From an uncultured Clostridia bacterium (GTDB lineage: Bacteria; Bacillota; Clostridia; TANB77; CAG-508), in the NCBI GenBank assembly GCA_948934525.1, contig CAQZSK010000009.1, positions 1 through 55,484 of the forward strand: a stretch of DNA of 55,484 nt, given 5' to 3'. The stretch's first letter is position 1. Each line of letters begins with the position of its first letter. The position numbers and the translations under genes are program-made. The notes beneath the pieces were generated by a model. The model ran no database searches and was not told where the DNA came from. It saw nothing but the letters and a program-made list of their open reading frames with translations. Shown one piece after another: positions 17,699-27,502 of this stretch.

Positions 17699-19919
17699 TT
17701 ATTGTGTCAAAGCTTTTAGTTTAAACTCTAATCCTGTGTTTCTCTTTTTGCTATCTGCATTTTGTATCATAAATTCTACTACATTAGGGTTTCCCACTAA
17801 AATCAAAAGCTTCTTTGCTCTTGTCATAGCAGTATATAGTAAGGTTCTTGTTAATAGTACTGGTGCTGCTTGTATAATTGGCATAATCACTACATCAAAT
17901 TCACTTCCGTTGTGCTTTGTGTACAGTAATACAATAAGCATGTTCAATTTGTTCTAATTCTTCAAAAGCATACCATACAATTTTGTCGTCATCAAATTTA
18001 ATTTTTACTCTTTTTTCATTTTCATCAATATTACTAATAGTTCCATACTCTCCATTGAACACACCTTTGCCCATTTCTAAGTTTGGCTCATGTTTTTCCC
18101 AATAAATATCATAACTATTTTTTATTTGCATAATTCTATCGCCTTCTCTAAAAATCGTATCCATCCATTTTCTTTCTTTTTTATTATCTGCGGGTGGATT
18201 AATAGCTGCTTGTAAATATTTATTGAGCTCTTTAGTTCCTAAAGTTCCCTTTTTAGTAGGACTGATAACTTGAATATTATTGAAAAAGTCATAATTTCCA
18301 TATTTTTGTAGTCTTCCATTGCTTAAAGAAATAACATTCTCTAATACTTTATCTTGGCTCTTTTCTGCTATAAAGAAAAAGTCTTCCAATAGCTCTTCAT
18401 TCTTTTCTCCTGTTAGGAAACTATTTCCTTCATTTACTTTATGGCTATTAATAATAATTTTGCTTTGAGCTGCTTGCCTAAAAATTTTATTTAACGTAAT
18501 GACTGTTATTTTCTCGGAACTAACAATATCTTTTAGCACATTTCCTGGTCCAACAGATGGAAGCTGATTACTGTCTCCTACCAATACTAATTTTGTTCCC
18601 TTATAAATAGCTTGTACTAAATAATTCATTAAAAAGATATCCACCATAGATACTTCGTCCACAATCACAATATCTGCATCTAATGGTGCTACTTCTACAT
18701 TTGGATCCATCGATTTCATTTGATCTGTATCCATTTTTCCAATTTCTAACAATCTATGTAACGTTTTTGCTTCTTCTCCTGTTGTTTCTGTCATTCTTTT
18801 AGCTGCTCGTCCCGTTGGTGCACATAAAACCACCTTTAGTCCTTCTTGCTTATATAACTCAATAACTGTTTTAATAATCGTGGTCTTACCAGTACCAGGC
18901 CCTCCTGTAATTACGCAAACATTATGTTCTTGAATTGCTTGTACTGCTACCTTTTGCTTTTCTGATAATTCTTTTTCTGCATTCTTCTCTATCTTTTTTA
19001 GCTTTTTTTCAAAGCCACTAATAGCTTTTACATTTTTGTATTCATCTAATGCAATTAAGGATTCTGCTACATTTTTCTCTGCTACATAATAGTTAACTAG
19101 ATAAATCCATTCCTGTGTTTCCCTATCTTCAATAACTATTTCTTTTAATGCTTTTAAATTAATTAAGCTTTCTTCTATTATCTCTTCTGAAACACCTAAT
19201 AACTCATGTGCAAATTGTATGAGGTTTTGATAAATTACACAACAATGTCCATTGTTATTTGCTATCTTCAAAGCATATTTTATACCACTTCTCACTCTTT
19301 GACTACTTTCTTGGTCTAATCCTAATTTTAGTGCAATTTGATCTATTTGCTTGAAGTCTGCTTTTTGTACTAAGTCTACTAATAAATATGGATTTTCCTC
19401 AATTAAGTCAATCGTATTTGCTCCTAAACTTTTAAATACTTTTTCTGCACTTTGAGGACCTATTCCATATTTTTGTAGATATTCTACAATACGCCAGATC
19501 TCCCAATTTTCATTAAAACTCTCCGATGCTTCTATTGCTTTTTCTTTAGTAATTCCTTTAATACATACTAGTTTTTCTGGTTCAAACCTTAAGATATGAA
19601 CCACTTCTTTGCCAAACTCTTTAATCATTTTCTGAGCAGTTGCAGGTCCTATTCCTTTTAACTTACCACTAGATAAATATCTTTCTAATCCTTCTAATGA
19701 TTCTGGCATTGTTTTTTCAAAGGTTTCAATTTTAAATTGCATACCATACTCAGGATGTTCTACAAAATTCCCTATTGCCTTGATAGTATCTCCTTTATTA
19801 ATAAAAGGAAGATATCCTACTACAGTAGTTTCTTCTTCCTCTGTCTCAAAAGCAGCTATGGTATAACTATTTAATTCACTACGATAAATAATCTCTTTAA
19901 CTTCGCCTAATATTTCCAA
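17699..19919 (-). CDS. recD2: RecD-like helicase RecD2 (needs +1 shift at CGG, 17907-17909)
   Basis: This SF1B 5-to-3-prime DNA helicase lacks RecBC partners. The N-terminal OB/HhH region has GIGPATAQKM and YGIGPQSAEK. Walker A is ITGGPGTGKTT near residue 340 and Walker B is IVIVDEVSMVD. The straight frame ends at VHKAQ-CGG-AAG-TGA. Skipping the C gives VHKAQGSEFDVVIMP, which restores the invariant glycine of the conserved motif. It continues through LLYTAMTRAKKLLILVG to a 739-aa product, normal for the family. Without the shift the last helicase motifs are lost. Confidence 0.93.
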
Positions 19920-19998
19920 AACATTTCCTCTTTTTTCTTTTATGCTTTTCTTATTGTATCTTTCTTTTGGTATTTTTTCAAGATAGTTAGAGAGAAAT

Positions 19999-20352
19999 TT
20001 ACTTTACCCCATCCACATTATCTAAAATCTCCTTACAATCTCTCCAATTAGAAACCTTAATATTATCATAGTCATCTCCCAATTTCTCTAAAATTTCTTT
20101 TGTTTCATCTGTTGAGTTTAGATCCACCACAATGACATCTTTTACATTTTCTTCTTTACCATAAATTAAGCGAAATAAGAAGGAACGAAGAAATCCTTCA
20201 ATTTTCTTTTCTTGATTTTTGGCGGCCACAATGACATAAATACCATCTGGTTTTAAGTTTGTATAAGTATATGTATTAATAATGGTTTTCATAATTTCAA
20301 ATAAACCATACAAGGCTAATACCCATAAAACACCATTCCATAGAAATTCCAT
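19999..20352 (-). CDS. small membrane-anchored protein, truncated glycosyltransferase-like
   Basis: This 117-aa protein has one N-terminal membrane helix (FLWNGVLWVLALYGLFEIM). The cytoplasmic part resembles the start of a GT-A/family-2 glycosyltransferase: YVIVAAKNQEKKIEGFLRS and DVIVVDLNSTDETKEIL. It ends before any acceptor domain. The gene is complete at both ends with a good AAAGGAAG site. The resemblance may reflect a decayed ancestor or a small protein family of its own; catalytic activity is doubtful. Confidence 0.65.
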   Translation of the reverse strand: MEFLWNGVLWVLALYGLFEIMKTIINTYTYTNLKPDGIYVIVAAKNQEKKIEGFLRSFLFRLIYGKEENVKDVIVVDLNSTDETKEILEKLGDDYDNIKVSNWRDCKEILDNVDGVK

Positions 20353-20387
20353 TTTCTTTTCTTCCTTTCTTTGGTATTTTATGCATT

Positions 20388-20416
20388 TTGATTTTTTTAG
20401 TTACTTATGATATACT
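20388..20416 (+). promoter_or_regulatory. extended -10 promoter giving a leaderless mRNA
   Basis: TTGATT, 17 bp, TATACT with an upstream TG. The -10 box ends six bases before the ATG, so the predicted start base is the A of the start codon; no Shine-Dalgarno sequence exists. Confidence 0.65.
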
Positions 20417-20422
20417 AAACCC

Positions 20423-21316
20423 ATGAAAGAATTAGTGGTAAATGATAAATATAATGGTAAAAAATTAAATAGTTTATTATTAGATACTTTTGATGGTTTA
20501 AGTCTTAATGTATTATATAAAGCACTTCGCAAAAAAGATATTCGCATTAATAATGTACGAGTAAGCGAAAATGTTGTTGTACATACAGGAGACCAAATAA
20601 AAGTATTTATTTCTGATGATTTATTAGAAACAAGTTCTCATATTGAAATAGATATCATCTATGAAGATGAACATATTTGCGTTGTAAATAAATCTGCCAG
20701 GATTGAAGTAACTGGTGAAAATTCTCTAACTACTTTACTTGAGAAATCATATAATTTTATAAAACCTTGCCATCGTTTAGATAGAAATACGACTGGTCTA
20801 GTTTTATTTGCCAAAGATGAACTTTCTTTAAGCATTTTATTAGACAAGTTTAAAAAACATGAAATCGAAAAACATTATAAAGCTAAAGTAATTGGCATTC
20901 CTGCTAAAAAACAGGCTACTTTGACTGCGTATTTATTTAAAGATGCGAAAAAATCTTTGGTATATATTTCTGATACTCCTAAAAAAGGCTATGAAAAAAT
21001 TATGACTTCTTATCAAGTGATAGAAGCGAATAAAAGAGAAAATACCAGTATATTAGATATTACTCTACATACTGGTAAAACACATCAAATTCGTGCTCAT
21101 TTAGCCCATATTGGTCATCCCATTGTTGGAGATGGCAAATATGGTAATAATGAAATCAATAAGAAATTTGGTTATAAAGTTCAACAATTAGCAAGCTATT
21201 CTCTTACTTTTCATTTTAAAAGTGAGAGTGGTGTTTTAAGTTATTTGAATGGAAGGAGTTATTTAATTCCCTCATATACGGCATACAAATTTCCTTCTAT
21301 TAATCCTCCACTGTAA
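20423..21316 (+). CDS. RluA-family pseudouridine synthase
   Basis: This 297-aa enzyme isomerises uridines in RNA, probably 23S rRNA. The N-terminal S4-like domain (LYKALRKKDIRINNVRV) is followed by the catalytic domain with the HRLDRNTTGLVLFAK motif that carries the catalytic aspartate. GKTHQIRAHLAHIGHPIVGD is the second family block. There is no ribosome binding site and the promoter suggests a leaderless transcript. The last 58 bases overlap, tail to tail, the 3-prime end of the surface-protein gene when that gene is read through its +1 site. Confidence 0.94.
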   Translation: MKELVVNDKYNGKKLNSLLLDTFDGLSLNVLYKALRKKDIRINNVRVSENVVVHTGDQIKVFISDDLLETSSHIEIDIIYEDEHICVVNKSARIEVTGENSLTTLLEKSYNFIKPCHRLDRNTTGLVLFAKDELSLSILLDKFKKHEIEKHYKAKVIGIPAKKQATLTAYLFKDAKKSLVYISDTPKKGYEKIMTSYQVIEANKRENTSILDITLHTGKTHQIRAHLAHIGHPIVGDGKYGNNEINKKFGYKVQQLASYSLTFHFKSESGVLSYLNGRSYLIPSYTAYKFPSINPPL

Positions 21317-22891
21317 GCTTCCTTGTTAGAACTAAAACGTTCGCCTTTGTAGTCAGACAAATTTGCTGAATAATCGTCTTTTTTAGTAAATTGGTGTCGT
21401 TCTGCTGAATATTGAATAACATTCGCTGTTCTCTCACTCCAACTCCACGATTTAATCTTATTAACGTAGATAGAAGAATAAGGATAAGAACCAGAGCGAA
21501 CCCACTTTCCGTGTTATTGTAGCCCCAGGAACTCGCCCACTTTCGTACATGACATACTGGCTAGATTCCTCTTTAAAACCGACCCCAGAGCCATATAAGT
21601 AAGCGGAAGGTTTTTTATCAAAAACCTCACACCTGTTTAAGAAATAATCATTCACATCATAAACAGTTTCTTCTATTTTCGTTGTAACTGTTGTACCATA
21701 TATTTTCCACGAATGCAATTTAGTTCTTGCATTTGAGCTTACACATGCTGAATTTCCTGCTTTGTCAATTACTTTAACACTACAAGCTTTTTCTTCCTCC
21801 ATTTCAGTTCCGCTCCAAATATATGTTGTTGAATTTTCTGTTATCTTTTGAGTATCAACCAATTTATCACTTACATAAAATTCATATTTTGCTATTCCAC
21901 TTTTCGTATCACTTGCCATTGCAATTAGTTTAAAGGAAGTTTCAGATACTGGTGTTGACGTTATACTAATTGTTGGTCCTTCATTATCAAATTTGAATCC
22001 TTCACTTCTTTCTATTCTCTTATTACCTTTTTCTGTTTCTAGTAATGTCCATAAATAATAAGTTCCTGTTACTCCATTTTTTGTAATTGTTTCTTCATTT
22101 TCACATGTAATTATAAATGTATCCTCTGCTGGTTCTAGCGTTGTATTTAGCCATTGATATTTTATACTTTTTACTTTATCATCTGTTTCATTTGCACTTA
22201 TTTTTACTTGATGCTCTTTTTTATACTCTTCATTTCCATTTGGCATATACTTAATTGACATGACAATTCCATCTACTTCTACAGTTTTTCTTGCTGTTAG
22301 CTTTGCATATACTTTAATAATATAACTTCCATTTTGTTTTACTTCATACTCCTCTGCTATTTGTTCTTTATTATTATCATAAGTATACTCTCCTATCACA
22401 TGCCCATCACATATTATTTCTATTTTGCTAATTCCATTCTTTGTTTCTTTTGCCGTTATGTGAATAGTAGCTGTTTTCTTATCATCTGCCAATGTTACAG
22501 TTCCACTTATCTCTGGAAATACTAAGCTTTCTTCTTTTCCTATATATTGTCCTATTTTAGGCTCACTTCTATCTATCTCAAATGCATATCCGTCTACAAT
22601 AGCGATTTCATCTGATATTTTAATATTTGTTATTTCTTTTTCCATTAAGTCATCCAAATAATCATCTTGGTTGTATTTTTGGTCTGTATGTTTTAAGAGT
22701 TTAGCATGACTAAAAGTAACTTCTATCTTTTCTCTTGCTTTTGCAATTTCTGTTTTTAACTTTGCCTCAGATGCATGACTAAAAATACTATTATCTCCCA
22801 TCACATAGGTAAGAGTAATCCCTGCTAAAATTAGAAGTACTACTATGGTTACAACTAAAGCTATAAGGTTTATACATAATCTACTATGCAC
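21259..22891 (-). CDS. pilin-like surface protein (needs +1 shift at CGG, 21509-21511)
   Basis: The prepilin-like anchor reads LIALVVTIVVLLILAGITLT and is followed by YVMGDNSIFSHASEAKLKTE. About 400 residues of beta-rich repeats follow, including ASDTKSGIAKYEFYVSD and KACSVKVIDKAGNSA. The straight frame ends in a non-family tail after CGG AAA GTG. Skipping the C at 21511 gives GKWVRSGSYPYSSIYVNK and a clean frame for 83 residues, total 543 aa. The start is the doubtful part: GTG at 22891 lacks a ribosome site and lies 20 bases behind the ftsH terminator, and the usual RGIT is replaced by CIN. It may be a promoter-less, 5-prime-truncated copy. Confidence 0.7.
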
Positions 22892-22909
22892 TTTTTACTT
22901 TCACAAGCA

Positions 22910-22944
22910 AAAAAATGAAGTTCAAACTGAACTCCATTTTTTGT
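22910..22944 (-). terminator. terminator of ftsH
   Basis: ATGGAGTTCA, three bases, TGAACTTCAT, then seven U on the minus strand. A matching T-tract on the plus strand makes it nearly symmetrical. Confidence 0.85.
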
Positions 22945-22968
22945 ATTAATAATTTCACTATAATGCTC

Positions 22969-24781
22969 TTATTTAATCAATTCTGCAAACTCTTCACTTG
23001 AAATTACTTCTTTTTCTATTAAAGCCTGAGCTACTTTATCTAACTTTGCCATATTATTTCTTAAAATTTCTTGTGCTTGTGCGTAGCTATGGTCTAGCAT
23101 AATTTTTACTTCTGCACCAATTGCATCACTAAATTTCTCACCAAATAGCTGTAGTTGATATGGGTCTTTTTCTGTATCAACTGAAATTGGTCCTAAGTTA
23201 TCACTCATTCCATATTTTGTAATCATATCTTTGGCAATTTGAGTTGCAACTTCAATATCATTGCTTGCTCCTGTTGAAATATCATTTAATGCAACTTTTT
23301 CAGCAGCACGTCCACCAAGTAGAGCAATTAGTTTTTCTTGCATTTCTGTTTTAGAAATATAGTATTTATCCTCATTTGTCTTATACATTGTATAACCACC
23401 AGCAATACCACGAGGAATAATAGATACTTCTTTAATATCCTTTTGCGTTTCTAAAGTGCTACTAACAATTGCATGTCCTGCTTCATGATAAGCAGTTAGT
23501 TTTTTATCTTTGTCTGAAACCACTCTACTTTGTCTTTCTAGTCCTACAGTTACCTTTTTTACTGCATCTTCTACATCATCTTGTGTAATTGCCTCATGCT
23601 TTTTAATCGTAGCAATAATGGCTGCTTCATTTAAAATATTAGCAAGTTCTGCTCCCGTAAATCCTGCTGTATCTCCTGCAATATCTTTTAAATTTACCTC
23701 TTCTGCAAATTTCTTTCCTTTTGCATGAATTTTTAAGATTTCCTCTCTTCCCTTCATGTCAGGAAGTGCAATTGTGATTTGTCTATCAAATCTGCCTGGT
23801 CTTAGTAATGCTTTATCTAACATTTCTGGTCTGTTAGTTGCGGCAAGTACAATAATGGTTTCTTCTGTATCAAAACCATCCATCTCTACTAATAGCTGAT
23901 TTAAAGTTTGATTATTTTCAGATTCTGCACCATTTCCACTAGATCTTCTAGACCCAATCGCATCAATTTCATCAATAAATACAATACATGGAGCAACCTT
24001 TTTTGCTTTTTCAAATAATTTTCTAACACGAGAAGCACCAAGTCCTGCAAACATTTCAATAAATTCAGATCCACTCATAGAAATAAATGGTACTTTTGCC
24101 TCTCCTGCAATGGCTTTTGCAATTAAAGTTTTACCAGTACCTGGATTTCCACAAAGAAGGACTCCTCTTGGCACTTTTGCTCCCATTTCTGTAAACTTTT
24201 CTGGCGATTTTAAGAAATCTACAATTTCTATCATTTCACTTTTTTCTTCTTCTAACCCTGCAACATCATCAAACTTAATTTTAGATTTTGTTGTTTCTGC
24301 ATCATATATTTTTCCCTTATCACCTAGTCCTTGCATTTTAAATAAAATAATGACTAAGCCTATCAATATTAAAGTTGGCAATAGTGAGAATAGAGTTTGC
24401 ATTACTCCAATTAATGGATTTTGCTTTTTTTGTACTAATTCAATTTCATTTCCTTTTAATGTCTTCTCTTGAATTAATTCAATAAAAGCTTGTGTATTTG
24501 GCACAATTGTCTTTTTCTCTTTACCCTCTTCTTCTCCTCTTATTTTTACCTTAACAGAAGTACTTCCTACTGTCATTTCAACTTTTTCTACTTCACCTGC
24601 ATCTACTTTTTTGATTAATTCTGTATATGCTAATTCATCATCTTTTTCCTTCTGATTATTGGTTGTTAAAAACCATACAGATATTCCTGCAAGTATAACT
24701 AGTAACACTAAAATAGCAATTCCGAAGACACATTTTTAATTGCTTATCTTTATCTTTTTGGTTTTGATTTTGCTCACTCAT
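22969..24781 (-). CDS. ftsH: ATP-dependent zinc metalloprotease FtsH (needs +1 shift at CGG, 24722-24724)
   Basis: The only well-placed start is ATG 24781, behind AGAAGGAG. From there 19 codons (MSEQNQNQKDKDKQLKMCL) lead to CTT CGG AAT. Skipping the C gives GIAILVLLVILAGISVWF, the first membrane helix, and an intact 603-aa FtsH. Without the shift translation stops after about 46 codons. Marks are a second helix (LLPTLILIGLVIIL), Walker A GNPGTGKT near residue 215, IVFIDEIDAIG, the second region of homology ATNRPEMLDKALLRPGRFDR and the zinc motif HEAGH. FtsH is a membrane hexamer that degrades misfolded and regulatory proteins. The shift lies before every functional domain. Confidence 0.95.
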
Positions 24782-24842
24782 TTATGCTCTCTCCTTCTTT
24801 ATATTCTAACATTTTCCAATTTTATCTCATTTTAAGATTAAA

Positions 24843-24967
24843 TAGTAATTGTTTTCGCAGTTTTGAAAGGTACCAAGTTGAGATACTATTGTAAACTTTC
24901 TAACCGCCTTGGGCATTTGAAAAACAAGAAAATAATTACTATCTAAGCATATTAGTTATAAAACTGC
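24843..24967. repeat. structured intercistronic element with crossed inverted repeats
   Basis: TAGTAATTGTTTTC (24843-24856) pairs with GAAAATAATTACTA (24928-24941), one mismatch. The adjoining GCAGTTTT (24857-24864) pairs with AAAACTGC (24960-24967). The pairings interleave, which is pseudoknot topology. Inside, GAAAG/CTTTC and CCAAG/CTTGG also interleave. It lies between the DUF1189 gene and ftsH, so it would be in the ftsH leader. It may be a regulatory RNA or a decayed mobile element. No known riboswitch consensus was recognised. Confidence 0.5.
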
Positions 24968-24970
24968 AAC

Positions 24971-26056
24971 CTATCTTATATTTGCCTCTGGCTGAGGATG
25001 ATTTTCATCTCTGGATTTTCGCTTTTCCTCTTTTTGCTTTTTTTCATCTTGCCTTTTCTTTTCGTCTTCTTTACGAATTCTTTCTCTTTCCTCTTCCTCT
25101 TTTTTCTCTTGTTCTTTCCTTGCTAACTCTTGCTTTACCTTTTCCTGTTCTGAAATAATCTTAGATAATTCTATCTGTTGTTTAATGATATCTGATTTAA
25201 TCATTAAAATTGCTGCAATTATATAAATACAAGTAATAGCCAAATACATAATGTCAAAATATTCAATCACAAATCCTGTTGATAGATTAATCATCATATA
25301 AACAAGTTTTAAAATAATTGGCAAAGTTAAGCTATATACAGCGATATTATACATAGCATTGTATTTTAGTCTTAATCTTGAAAAGATCCCTGTTATAGAT
25401 CCTAATAAAGAATATAACAATGCCTCTACTAATACATTTGAAAAATGGATGATAAACAAGTAAATGAACATTGTAACAAAAAATGCAATATACAAGGACC
25501 ATATCATAGTTCCTGTTAGCATAGCCGTTAGATCTTGCTTGTCCAACTTCACAATATGATATCTTTGTGAAATATCTTGATAAGAAATATTAGTAGACAT
25601 ACCTACTAGTCCAGTTTTAAAAATCATTTTGTCTTTTAGAATAATAATTCCACTACTATATCCTTTTACTGCTTCTTCATATTTTGTTACTTGTTCTTCT
25701 GTTAAATCTCCTGTATCAATAATTATTTTGCTATTTAACATTTCATCATTTTCTACCACAATTGCTTGCTTACTTTCATCTTTTGGCTTTACAGTCAACT
25801 TATTTTCTTCAAAATGAATTTCCTCAACTTCATTTTCAACATATTGTTTAACTTGATTTGCAACTGTACTAAAACGGTATGTAACAACAAGTGAAATAAG
25901 GAAAACAAAAATTAACATTAATTTTGCTAAATATCCTATAGATTTCCCCACTCTTTGTGTGGCTAATTTTTGATATTCTTCTAATCCAAAAATACTAATT
26001 TTTAGTTTTTTCCAAAATGAGATTTTGTTTTCCTCGTCCACTTCTCTTGTTTCCAC
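24971..26056 (-). CDS. DUF1189 family membrane protein
   Basis: This 361-aa protein has one N-terminal helix after a basic start (FWKKLKISIFGLEEYQKLA). An extracytoplasmic domain of about 110 residues follows (DTGDLTEEQVTKYEEA, YSSGIIILKDKMIF), then four or five helices and a long, highly charged K/E/R tail (about 300-361) predicted to be a helical rod in the cytosol. This layout is DUF1189, function unknown. The GTG start lies four bases after the cysS stop, so the two are probably coupled. Confidence 0.82.
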   Translation of the reverse strand: METREVDEENKISFWKKLKISIFGLEEYQKLATQRVGKSIGYLAKLMLIFVFLISLVVTYRFSTVANQVKQYVENEVEEIHFEENKLTVKPKDESKQAIVVENDEMLNSKIIIDTGDLTEEQVTKYEEAVKGYSSGIIILKDKMIFKTGLVGMSTNISYQDISQRYHIVKLDKQDLTAMLTGTMIWSLYIAFFVTMFIYLFIIHFSNVLVEALLYSLLGSITGIFSRLRLKYNAMYNIAVYSLTLPIILKLVYMMINLSTGFVIEYFDIMYLAITCIYIIAAILMIKSDIIKQQIELSKIISEQEKVKQELARKEQEKKEEEERERIRKEDEKKRQDEKKQKEEKRKSRDENHPQPEANIR

Positions 26057-26060
26057 CTTT

Positions 26061-27461
26061 CTATATCTTTTCTACAGTCATTCCTTCTTTAGTATCTTTT
26101 ACACTATATCCTTTTTCTTTTAATTCGTCACGTATCTGGTCAGACATTGCCCAATCTTTATTTTCTCTTGCTTGTTTTCTTTTTTCTAGTAATTCTGCTA
26201 TTTCTTCTGGCAAGTCAACCTTTTTTGCTTGTTCTAAATATTGTTTACTATTTACTAAATCTAATCCTAATACTTGATCAAATTTTACTAAAAGTTCTGC
26301 ATATTGTTTTGACTTTTCTTGATTTCTAATAATTTCCCAAACTAATCCCATTGCAGCTGGCATATTCAAGTCATCATTTATTGTTGCCAAAAACTTATCT
26401 TCATATTCCTTTATTTTTTCATTTGAAATATCAATCGTCCCTTCTTGATGTTTTAAAAATCCTTCTCTTAAACGATTTAATGCTTTTTGTGTTGATAAAG
26501 CAGTATCAAATGTAAAATTCAATTTTGTGCGATAATGTGCTGTAAAACAAAATAGTTTATATGCTAATGGCTCAATTCCTTTTTCTTGTAATTGGTCTAA
26601 AGTATAGGTATTTCCTAATGATTTGGACATTTTTCCGCCATCCACTTGTAAGAATTCTACATGCATCCAAGCTTTTGCTGGTATTTTACCTGTTAGTCCT
26701 TTACTTTGTGCAATTTCGTTTTCATGATGTGTTGGAATATGGTCAATTCCACCAGTATGAATGTCAAACTCATCTCCTAAGTATTTTCTTCCCATTGCAC
26801 TACACTCAATATGCCATCCTGGATAAGATAGTCCCCAAGGACTTTCCCATTTCATAATATGTGTTTCTGGTGCTTTAATCCATAGCGCAAAATCATATGG
26901 ATTTCTTTTTTCTTCATCTACATCTACTCTTGCACCTGCAATTTGTTCATCAATATTTCGATTAGATAATACTGGATATTTATCTAATTTAGAAATATCA
27001 AAATAAATTCCTCTACTCGTTTCATAGGCATAACCATTTTTCATCAAACCTTGTACAAATTCTAACATTTCATTGATATGTTCTGTTGCTTTTGCAATTG
27101 TTTCTGGTCTTTGAATATGAAGTCTATCCATATCTCTTAAGAAAACTTCTGTATAATATTTTGCAATTTCATAAGGATCTTTATTTTCTTTTCTGGCTGC
27201 TTTTTCCATTTTGTCTTCGCCTTCATCAGCATCTGACTCTAGATGTCCTACATCAGTTATATTCATAACATGATTAAGTTCATATCCATTGTATTGTAAT
27301 ACTCTCCTTAAGGTATCCATAAATACATAAGCTCTGAAGTTGCCTATATGGGCATAACTATATACTGTTGGCCCACAGGAATATATACGAACCTGATTTC
27401 CTTCTAAAGGTTTAAATTCTCCTTTATCTCTTGTTAGGGTATTATAAAATTGAACTGACAT
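26061..27461 (-). CDS. cysS: cysteinyl-tRNA synthetase
   Basis: This 466-aa class I synthetase charges tRNA-Cys. The HIGH motif appears as SYAHIGNFRAYVFMD, zinc ligands include CGPTVY and WHIECSAMGRKYL, and the KMSKS motif is GGKMSKSLGNTYTL. I use ATG 27461, nine bases after AAGGAG, instead of the GTG two codons earlier. No T-box leader fits in the 41-bp gap to the PBP gene, so regulation is probably by the upstream promoter. Confidence 0.97.
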   Translation of the reverse strand: MSVQFYNTLTRDKGEFKPLEGNQVRIYSCGPTVYSYAHIGNFRAYVFMDTLRRVLQYNGYELNHVMNITDVGHLESDADEGEDKMEKAARKENKDPYEIAKYYTEVFLRDMDRLHIQRPETIAKATEHINEMLEFVQGLMKNGYAYETSRGIYFDISKLDKYPVLSNRNIDEQIAGARVDVDEEKRNPYDFALWIKAPETHIMKWESPWGLSYPGWHIECSAMGRKYLGDEFDIHTGGIDHIPTHHENEIAQSKGLTGKIPAKAWMHVEFLQVDGGKMSKSLGNTYTLDQLQEKGIEPLAYKLFCFTAHYRTKLNFTFDTALSTQKALNRLREGFLKHQEGTIDISNEKIKEYEDKFLATINDDLNMPAAMGLVWEIIRNQEKSKQYAELLVKFDQVLGLDLVNSKQYLEQAKKVDLPEEIAELLEKRKQARENKDWAMSDQIRDELKEKGYSVKDTKEGMTVEKI

Positions 27462-27502
27462 AAGCACTTTCTCCTTTTATTTTTAATTTTCATACAGTAC
27501 TA

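Noticed and set aside
24857..24900. Single CRISPR-like repeat upstream of ftsH
   Set aside because: Resembles a type II repeat in length and GTACC content, but there is one copy only, no spacers and no cas genes.
27462..27502. T-box leader of cysS
   Set aside because: Only 41 bp separate it from the PBP gene and no T-box sequence is present.
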